DNA of 64,000 bases from Symsagittifera roscoffensis (taxonomy: Eukaryota; Xenacoelomorpha; Acoela; Convolutidae): assembly GCF_963678635.1 (NCBI RefSeq), contig NC_087067.1, positions 38,909,682 through 38,973,681 on the forward strand, written 5' to 3'. Shown here one piece after another: positions 30,639-41,200 of the stretch. A model generated the notes under the pieces. It ran no database searches. It saw nothing but the letters and a program-made list of their open reading frames with translations, and was not told the DNA's origin. The position numbers and the translations under genes are program-made. Within the stretch, counting starts at the first letter, position 1, and each line of letters begins with the position of its first letter.

Positions 30639-32218
30639 TCAACAATTCTCTTGCTTTATCTCAATTTTGGGGTGGCTTTTCCGGTGCCGCATAAATTCTA
30701 CAAGAGAGCAGTTTAAAGTAGTTTTGCATTCATTGCAATAATATCCAGCTTCAATCTGCTGCACATCTTTTGCATTTGTACTGTCCGATTCATCTTCGTC
30801 TTCTATTTTTCCTGCCCCCATTTTTTCTCGACACTCATTTCTGTGGTTTCTGCGCTGATACGCCGTTACTACCATTGTTACGTCACAAAGTTCACAAGTC
30901 CAAACGGTTTGTAAATGCCCGCCTCCTAAACTCGATCCTCCTTGGGACAAACATCCATAGATTAAAAATGGCGTTATCGGGCAACCACCTTTTCCAAAAC
31001 CGGCATTCGATTCTTTTAAAGAAACATCTTCAATGTTTTCTCTTTTAACTTCACCGAAAACCTGCTGCAACTGATTCGGCACCTTTGAAATATCAGCATA
31101 CTCTTGTGTGTAAAGATCGACTGTAATGGACGATCTAACTTTAATTCTATACTCAATTGAGGTGTGAATAAATTTCGTTAATTTTGATATAAGCTGACGC
31201 TCCAACTCTTTAGCTCGCGGTTTTGCAATTAAATCTCCATCAACTGATGTTTTTTTGAACACTGATAGTCTAACTTGTAGCAATTCCGTCCAACATTGTC
31301 TTAGTTTGACCGCACTTGCTAAAAGGTCAACTAAAAGGTCATCGCCATCATCGACAGAAATTTCGACCCATTCGTCAAATAAAATCAAGCTGCAGTCAGA
31401 ATTTGTTTCAATTTGAGTGGCAAACAACAATAAAGTTTGCAACGCCGGTGTTCTAAAACTGTTGACTATAAATGGCTTTTTGGTCGCTAGAATGTGGGAA
31501 AACACTACTAATTGATGATCTGAACTCTTAGCCATTGCTGAATTGGATTCATGTTCTTCTGGTTTAAGTTCGAAATATTCTGGGAAATTTATCAAAGAAC
31601 TTGATGGGTGTAAACTTAAAAACTTTTTATGTTTAGTATTGAAAAGTTGCTCCGAGGCTTTTCTGAAGCCATTATTTGAATCAGGTAAAGCGTAGTTCGG
31701 ATATAATCCGTGACACATTATAACCTTCAGCATATTGATATCTTTTAGAGATAAATGAGGAGTTATTTGAGAATTGAGGTCATTTTTAATCTGAAATTCA
31801 AGGTCACGAATTGAAGCCCCCATAGCTGAATGTTCATCTTCGTCCGAGCTTTGCATTTCAAATGCGTTGTCTTGAATTGACAAAACTTTTCTCTTCTTTC
31901 TCGATTTGTCGTAATTTCGTTTCAAATCTTTCAGTCGCTTTCTGTCTTTCAAATCTTTGTGTTTCTTCTCATCGACTGACTTTTCGTCATCATTTTTGTC
32001 GTCTTTTTTGTCTACAAACTTGGCGTCTGCTAAAATGTCATTGAACTGGTTTTTGAGTTTGTTTATTTCGTACAATCTCTGCTCTTCTATCCCTCTTTTT
32101 CGACACCATCTGCGGGCGCCTTCGTTTCCGTCTTTTCGTTTCCTTTCGAGCCAGTCGCTGATGACAGTTAGAAGTGTGAAGGGATCACCGTGATTCGAAA
32201 GAAGAGGGTGCACCAAGT
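30639..32218 (-). CDS. DHX34: DHX34 exon 10 (last), C-terminal domain
   Basis: 1580 nt, residues 640-1165. Begins [17 protein letters not shown], then [16 protein letters not shown], the hallmark block of DHX34, a Lys/Asp-rich linker with [20 protein letters not shown], the OB-like core around [19 protein letters not shown], and finger motifs CELC-H-C and CNEC-H-H. Stop at 30641-30639. Exceptionally long for this gene; no intron is seen inside. Confidence 0.95.
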
Positions 32219-35200
32219 CTGCAAAAGAAAATCAATCATCGATCAAAAATATTTTAGTTTTTCCATCCACTTTCCATCCCCTAAAACCCTTCACTACGGC
32301 GCCACAATTCATTCACTCTCCGTGTCAATAAGCCACACTAAGCTATTCCGTGAGTGATCTGAACAACAAGGCCCAACGACATGAGCAAAAATTTATTAAC
32401 GGTTAATTGACACAGACTATCTGCATAATTAAGATTGTATATGTAGTGAGAACAAGAGTAGCCAGTCGCTGTGCGAGCTGCACAGATTGTTCCTACACAA
32501 TAATCATGAGACAAAAATTTCAAATATTTTTCAACTTCAGAAAAGTTATAGTACGTTAAAGCTTTTTGAATTTAAACTCTCTCTCTCACTCACTAGATTG
32601 ACACTTAATTCAAATCTGAAACAATAAAAATCGGATCAAAAAAAGTTTTTTCATTGTGCTAGAAAATCCGAAAGTTGAAATCCACTGTCGAAACTAAAAT
32701 CATTGACGTTTATCGAACCAGTAGCCTGCAAACAATCAAACGGCAAAAACTTAAATTTAGGCGTGAATAGCTATGAAAAATTTTCCCTGAACAAAAAGAT
32801 GTGTACTATCCATAAAAATGTCTTCACAACGTTCATTAACACCTAAAAAAAGAGCGGAAGATAAGACAAACGCCACTGAAAAATGGAAGAAAAATTATAC
32901 TTTTATACAAATTTCAATTTGATAGTTCAATTTGAGGATTATGTCGAGAAACCCAAATGTCACTGTTAGGTCAGTAATAACAAATTATCAAGCGGTTATG
33001 AAGCAGACAATTCTTGAATGAACGACCGTTGAGCCGAAAAAATGGAATAAAAAATTGAGCAACAAAATTTTGAAACTTCAAGTTCCTACGAAGCGCAAAC
33101 GTATATAAAAAATATTTGCGCCCGTACTACGAAGAAACTAAACCGATATCAAGATAGCCGAAACTATTTTAATCAAAGAAATCTTCAAAGCGAAAAAAAT
33201 AAGAATGAAAAAGGAAATTACACAAAATCATAGGGGGTAGATTTACAAATCACATGAATAAATCAAAACAATTTCATTTATAGTATAGATTACTGAAACT
33301 CGGAATAAAAACCCATGTTATATAAAAAAAAAGCCGGTAAAAATACGCAGACAATCGAAAGCACGTCTATTAAATTTTTTGTTCCATCAAAAATTGGCTC
33401 CCGACCGGATTCGAGCCCAGGTTCTAGTTGTCCGTAGCATGGGAGTTACTTGAAGGCTAAACTGCAGGAACTGATCTGAATGCAAAACAGAATTGTATTA
33501 ATTACAAAGAGGCGAAGCGGCAGCTTCGCAAACACTAGCAAGAGAGCGGCAAAAATTCAGAAGTTTTAAATGCCAAAAAACTTAAATTTTGCATGTAATA
33601 ACTTGAAATATAATAAACTTAAGGCAACCACACTAACTCTGCAGGTGATAAATAAGAATGTGCTAAACCAAATTGTGTAAAAATTATGCTTTTCAAAAAT
33701 CTCGAAGTAATTCGAGATGAAAAATTTCTGAAACGAGATTATAATTAATATACTGTTGTATGAAACAAATAGCTTTTTTCGCTTCGATTGATATATTTAA
33801 AAAACGATCAACTGTGTTAGCTTGTTACGAATCAAATGTCAAATAATTTGGGATTAAATTGCCTATGGAGCCTACCGATTCAAAAGCGCCATCAAAAGTA
33901 GAACTTATTTTTGCGATTTAGGTTAGAAAAAAGTTGCATCGTTATATCAAACTACGCTAAACGTTCATTCGTTTAAAGCCCATAACTGTTTTTTCTGCGA
34001 AACACTGGGCGTAGCGAATGAACAATGTAAGTTTCCAACAGCCTGTTGCGTCGATTAAACCTATGATATCAGATTTGGCAGGATAGTTATCAAGAGAAGT
34101 CCAAAAAACGGTCTACAAATGAGAAAATTGACTCTTTTGAGTACTTAGCTTTTTGTACCGAAAATCATAGTTTTTTTTACCTTTTTTCTACACTTTTGTA
34201 CCTAGGCTTGGCAGGGTAATTCTCGAGAAAAGTCAATGTTTCAAAAAACGGTCAAAAAATCAGAACTTTGACTTTTCCGAGGGCAATAACTTATCATGTA
34301 GAAACTTTATGAATGGCCACTAACGCAGGGGAGCTTCCCACTACGCGTTATTTCCATTAAACCCACAATATCAGATAAGACAGGTTATTTTTCGGTAAAA
34401 TTCATAAAACTTAGAAAAAAACGCTAAAAAAGACTTTTCCGAGGACGATAACTTTTTTGTGTAAAACAATTGTGAGTCGCCGCTACTGCAGGGGAGCTTT
34501 CCACTACCTTCCACTACCCGTAGTTTATCTCCATTGAAACTACAACCTCAGGTTCGTGAGGTTAGTTTTCGAAAAAAGTTTAAGAAAGATTCAAAAACGG
34601 TCAAAAATCTGAAATTTGATTATTCCGAGGCCCATTATTTTATATGTAAATAAAGTTTGGGCATAAACATTTATGGGGATACTTTCAATTCCATTCTATT
34701 CATTAAAACTAAAATCTCACATTTGGTAGGTCAGTTTTTGAGAAAACGAAAAAAAAATATCGCTCAAATATTCCCCCCATACTTTTTCAAAGGCTGTAGA
34801 CAAAGGGGTAAAGCAAAAAGAGACCAGAGGAGTATGCAAGCACACAAGGGTGCAGGCGGTCTTTCTATGGATACCGCTTTTTTTAAATCGGTAGAAGGGT
34901 TTCAGAGAAAAAAAACTAAATTTTTGGAAGAAAGTGATAAAAATTTTGCAAAACGTCTTAAAAAAGTAAAATAAAAAACCCTATCTCATACATTTTCATA
35001 AAACCTATTTTTATCATTCAGAAAATCTAGGCAAACATGCCAAACAAGACACTTTAACTTCAAATTATAAACTGAGCAAAACTTAAGAAGCGGAAACAAG
35101 GCAGACTATCTTTGAGTAAACACCAGTTGAGCCGAAAAAAAACTGATTTTGTATAAAAACTTTAAAAAGTACCAAGTCCTCCTGAAACTATTCTGTATTA

Positions 35201-38200
35201 ATTAGTATCCACCCAGTAGTTGAATTTGAAATTTCATGAAAATGAGCTTGTCAACTGAAGAGCATGTCAAGTAAAGAGCATGTCAAGTGACTCAACTGAT
35301 TTTATTGAACTAGTTGTTAACCCGAAAAAAAGCCTACATTCCGATTTGATAACGCTTGCTACTCGCAAGCGTAACAAGAAGTTCCATATAAAAAGCTAAC
35401 GATTATGCCTGAAGACGCTTCGTACTATTATTTGCAATTTTATCAGCTGCAGGCCCATTCTATATGAAAAAAAAAACATTCGATTTTTTTTTCGAGCTTC
35501 TTTCTTTTTTTTTGAATTGTGGTCGGAACACGATGTGCTAATTTCACAAGACCGTCTATTCTTGATCAAAATACAAAAGTCCCCCTCACCCTTTGCTTCT
35601 GCACTTCTGAATGACTTGTGTGTGAAGACTGAGAGGGTGCTGAGTCCTGCGGCCACATTCAGCACAGCATCCACAGTATGGAATAGGGAGGCCATGAGCA
35701 TGAGTTTGCCAATTGTTATGTCCACTGGCAGATGGGACAACAGACCACCCAGAGGAGTGATGAGACCCTTCACCTGCACCAAACACAATGACATGGGCTC
35801 CATTATTAGCTTTTAACAGCATGGTATCCCATAATACAACTCGCAATAAAAAATCAACTCGCAAAAAATAAACATGCTGATCGCATGTTTAACGATTCGC
35901 AAAAACATTGAGGAAATCGACAACTCGGACGAACAGAACTAATTGAACAGATCACTTGAACTTCCAAATAAAACAGTTGATTAGCAGCAAAAACTGATTG
36001 ATTCATCGGTTAAGCATGGATCAAAGTTAAATCAGCTAACACAATTTTCGTGATTTTTAAGAAGTATATCTGAACCTCTGTCAAAACTTACTTGTCTATC
36101 AAGAGCGCCATGCTCCTCTAACAACGTAACCGCCGACACTATTGCACTCTCAGCGGGGGCTTCCAGAAACGGAAACTTCCTCGGATCTTGCAGTCCCATG
36201 GACGCCATCTGGAGCACCACAGCGTCCAGAGAGACACGCTGCAACTCCGGGGTGGAGTAGGGTTGGAACGAATCGAAGTCTTTCTCGGAGTAAAGTCGGA
36301 TGCAAAGACCTGGACCAGTTCTGCCAGCTCGACCTTGAAACAAACGCACGATCCCTTCACGAATCAGAAAAACAGCAAAATAGACTGTAGCTGTAGGTTA
36401 AAAGAGTAGAAAAAAATATCGACCAGGATTTCCCGAAACCCAAAAATCTATCAACAAAATGACACGAATTCTTAACTAGGGGCCTAACAGCGGTTCACTG
36501 CAGCAAAATGTTGCCAATCGCATAAGTTGATCCTTTTTCTCTATATAAATCGTCCTTCATCTACGTTCAAACTATCAGTGAGACTCAGTGGGAACATAAT
36601 CCCGTTCAGATAGCCAATACGGTTACCCATTTGAGGTTAGTCAACATCATCATAAAAAACTCATCATCATCATCATCATCTTTCCCAAAGCGAATTCCCT
36701 TTTTGACCGCACAATCCTATATTTGTTAACACAGAGGCGAAGCATAGCTCAGCACCACTTGTGATACGACAAGCGTAAAATTGCAAGCTATCGAATCGAA
36801 AATGAGACAAAAACCATGATGAAAAAAATAATCTATAAAAACTGCAATTCTTTCTTTTTCTGAAAAAACGAAAAAATCAATTTACAAAAAAAACAGTCAA
36901 GAAACACAACCATAAGCCTAAAATAAGCTTTTATTATCTTTAAGGAAGACGCGCCGATATTTCAGAGGACGCACAATACTTGAGATGCCGTACACTGAGT
37001 CGAACACCACAAATAATGAATAGTAAAAAAATGTTTTTTTTTTTCGTAACTGGGTATTTTAGGTGGTTAGGTAGGATTTAACTGTTTTTTTTTATTTGAA
37101 AAAAAAAGAAGAAAAAACTAAGCGTTGCCTAAATGAATTTGATTGCTTACGAAATGCCACTTGAAGGGCTAACTGCTTATTACTTATTGTAGGGCTAACT
37201 GTTTAAGAAAATTGAGAAAAAAGCCTCAAATTAGTAAGAAATCGGCTAGGTGTCGGGTTCGATCCTGTGACCTACAGATTACGAGTCAAACGCACTAATC
37301 ACACAGTCACAGCCACTTAACTAGTCAAAAACAGTAGCTGCAAACAAAACAGAGAACAGATGCTATGAAATTTCCAATGCTACAGATCGTGATTATAGCA
37401 AAGTGAACACTTTTAATGCACATTTTTTTGCAAGTTAGGTTAGAAAAAAAAGGTTCAAACTAATACACTACGCTCGAAGCTCGATAGTGTAAAAAACATT
37501 GCCAGGTATAAATATTCAAATCATCGCAAAACAGAGAAATTATGGAAACGCTATTCGAATAAAACAACAGAAAAAACTACTAGCAACGCGCTGATGAAAT
37601 AGAATTGTCAAAAGGATGTTTGAAACTAGAGTTAGACTACTGTTTAATAAAATTGTCAAATGGACAAAAGTATATTTCTAAAGAGGAATCAGAGCTATCG
37701 AGTTACCTGCAATTGTTAATGCATCTTTAATTATGCGATAATGAATAGTAAATAAATGTTTTTTTTTCTGGTAACTGGGTATTTTAGGTGGTGAGGTAGG
37801 ATTTAACTCTTTTTTTTTTAATTTGAAAACAAAAAGTAAAAAAAATCGTTGCCTAAATGAATTTGATTGCTTACGAAATGCCACTTGAAGGGCTAACTGC
37901 TTATTACTTATTGAAGGGCTAACTGCTTAAGAAAATTGAGAAACAAGCCTCAAATTAGTTTGTAAAAAAAATTGGCTAGGTGTCGGGTTCGATCCTGTGA
38001 CCTACAGATGACGAGTCAAACGCACTAACCACTCAGTCACAGCCACTTAACTAGTCACAAGCAGTAGCCGCAAATAAAACAGAGAACAGATGCTATGAAA
38101 TTTGCAATGCTACAGATCGTGATAATAGCAAAGAGAGCACACAGCATCTGTTTTATTATTCTTCCGCGTCTGTCTCAAGTCGCGGTTGTAAAAGTCTTTA

Positions 38201-41200
38201 TACTTTTCAGGTCTGTACTTTTATATCCCGGAATTGAAGATCAAACTTATTACACAGAGGCGAAAGGAAGCTTCATATCACTTACACAAAACACATACCT
38301 AGAATGACCAACTGATAAACAAGAAACCGCGATGAAAGCCGAAGAAAAACATTTTTGAAAAACTTTTTGAAAAAATATCGAAAAAAAGATCTACCAAAAA
38401 CTACTTTGGTTTTGATTTTGTCTAGAAAATAAGGATTTCTATTACCTCAAGACCAAGCGCAAAAAAGTCTGCAATTTGCTAAGACGAACAAAAACTGAGC
38501 AGACAAAAATTAGAACGAAACCCATGAATCCGGAAAAAATATATATTTTTTAATTAGTTTTCATTCAAAAAATTTCACAGTAAAATATGAACAAAATTGC
38601 CATATTAATGCTGTTTTAAGACTGTTTTAGGTTTAATGATGTTCGTCTATGATAATTGATTAAATTTGGCACCTTTTCTCTGCTCAGCACTGGCCTTGCT
38701 GACCCAGAACTCCTGAAGTCTCTGCATCTTCATGGTGGTGTCATAACTGATCTCCTTCATCTTGCCAGAGTCTATGACGAAGCGGATCCCATCTATAGTC
38801 ACAGACGTCTCCGCTATGTTCGTCGACAAAACACACTTTCTAAATACACCGTCTGTGTTGTTTAGTTAAGGCCAAATTAACGTCTACACACACTTAGCCT
38901 ATATCTCACACACAAAATGCCTGAATGAAATTGGGACGAAATGTGCCCTTAAATTTAGGAGGGGCGAAATAAGCGAGGGCTGAATCGAGTCACATTCCCA
39001 AATTGTTGGAAATATCGGTAACCTTGCGCAACTTAATCGGTGACGTGCGGAAAAGAGAGAAAAATAGGTTTCAGACTTAAAAATCAGCAGTTTTAGGCTA
39101 ATTAAACAATTTAGATTCGTTGCCCGAATACGATATTGCCCCAACAAATTTGCACTTACTATAAAAATGATATACTATACGTGCACTCTCAATAAGTCAC
39201 TGAATGTAGTAAATAGTAAAACAAATCACTGGGTCATATCATCAAACTAAATCGGAAAGTAGTTTATTTTTAAGCAAAATCATTGAATAACTTTTCAATT
39301 CCAGCTATTTGAATAGTGACTGAGAGGATTTTAAAGCTATGCTTTGATAGATCATACCTGAAGTCTATTTTTGGTACCTACCATTTAGTGATCAAGATAA
39401 AACATATCTGATTTCATAACTAAAATTAACTAGAAAAGATCAGAGTAAAACTTGAAAGAGGTTAACTGAAATGAAACACTTGAGTGCGAAAAAAAATTAA
39501 TCACTCTCAAATGAAAAAACATCGAAAAAAAAATTGGAAAGAACAATTCGTACTTCAAAAATAAACAATTTTGTGAAAAATTAAAGCTTTTGTTGGAATT
39601 TGAAAATGGAAAACAACCCAACCTGACTCCCTCTGGTGGCACATTGAACACTGCATCCTGCTGTTCGATACTGAGTGAACTGTGGAGAGGAAGAGCGACC
39701 CACTTCTTGCTCTCAGAGGCATAGTTCTGCACTGCCTCGTACACTGCCATGATCTCATTGATGCCAGACAGAAACACCAGACAGTCCCCTCTCTCGGCTT
39801 CAGGGTAGCGTCTGTCAATCATCTGCAGCACCTGAATAACCCACCTATATAGAGAGAGATGCAAAAAATTGGAACGGCAAAAATAACTAAAAAGAGCGAT
39901 TGATCTATTTTGGAAAATTTTGCATGTAAAAGCAAAGTTTCAGAAAAAACATGTCTCAGGGTGGTTTGAAACAGCGAAATTTCATGCAAAACTCTTTCAA
40001 ATAGGAAAATTTGCCCCTTTTTAATTATTTTGTCAGAATGAACTCTCTACAACTCTCTATACTAAGTTGCAAAAATTGCTGAGACAAAATTAAAAAGAGC
40101 AGTCTGTCACTTTGTAACTTTTTCCGCATGCAAATTCAAAACTGTAGGCAACCTTGAAAGACAAATTTCTGAAATCGGTATAGCTCTTCTGAATTAACTC
40201 TGTCTCGTTCTAGTTTGTTGCTTGTGGGAGCGAGGCAATATTTTCCAGCTCAAAACTAAACCGAATACTGCATATAATTAATGAGGACACAACAGCGGTT
40301 GGCCATGACAAGCTAAACAGCTCGAAAATTGGATGTTCTTCCTCGTGGTTTCCGTATGTATAACTTATTTTTTATTAGCCCCCGGCCCTCCCAACTGCAG
40401 GTACATCCTGGAAGACGGGATTGTCATCTAATTTGCCGAACCTTGATCACGAGGAGGCGGTGAATTGGGACCGAAGTGGGATTCGAACCCGCGATCCTGG
40501 TGTATATCTTAATCAACAGCATCATCTTCAAAATTATTTAAAAACTTCGAACTTGAATGAACGGCTGAACATCAACATCAGCTCCATGTTTATTCCTCTG
40601 CTTCCCTTTCCCTCCATGTTTCCGGTCCCTTTCAGACGAAGCTGCTTCTGGGTTGTATCTATCCTCCATTGAGCTACTAGATACTATCTTGGCTCGCTCG
40701 TGGCTTTTTGAATACACTGCCTCTTCGGTCTGAACAGGCTGGTATTTCAGCTCGATCGGATACAATCTACCTGAATTAAAAAATAATTGAATAATAGTAA
40801 CACCTTTCGGACGTCCAGAAAATTCATGTCCTGGTAATTAATCTCACTTTTGCGTGTACCAAATCAGCGTTTACATAACCAAGTTATTTTGCAATACGGG
40901 TTTAGTAACTTAAATTTTTGTCATTTTTTCAAGCAAATTTAATTTAGATCGATATTTCATAATTGAACTAAGTCACCGTCGAACCTTAATAGCAGAAATA
41001 TATTCACCAGCTAAAACCCCTTAGCCGACACTTTTGTCGCAATAAACAATTCCCTTTTAGAATTTCCTAAGAAAATCAAGTTCAAGTCACTTATATTATC
41101 GGTATTGATACCTTATTAACACCTTTATTATTATTTTTATAAGACAACCTGCCAGAAAATTTTACAATTAGCGCTTTAGCCAAATTCTTTGACTCAGTAA

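Larger units (their letters stand above)
32219..35589. other. DHX34 intron 9
   Basis: 3.4-kb intron. 32560-33390 is unassigned AT-rich DNA. 33395-33475 has a tRNA-like head, 33505-33545 a hairpin repeat start, 33980-34790 a satellite-like array, 35340-35375 a hairpin terminus. Together 33505-35375 may be one composite repeat. Confidence 0.55.
36334..38672. other. DHX34 intron 7
   Basis: 2.3-kb intron with a repeat start at 36730-36780, a locally duplicated 0.4-kb block containing a SINE (37013-37403 and 37738-38133), and another repeat start near 38250. Near 36660 there is a short CATCAT run. No exon seen. Confidence 0.6.

Noticed and set aside
35586-35864. 92-codon minus-strand ORF overlapping DHX34 exon 9
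   Set aside because: Alternative frame of exon 9; the phase-matched frame carries the DHX34 motifs.
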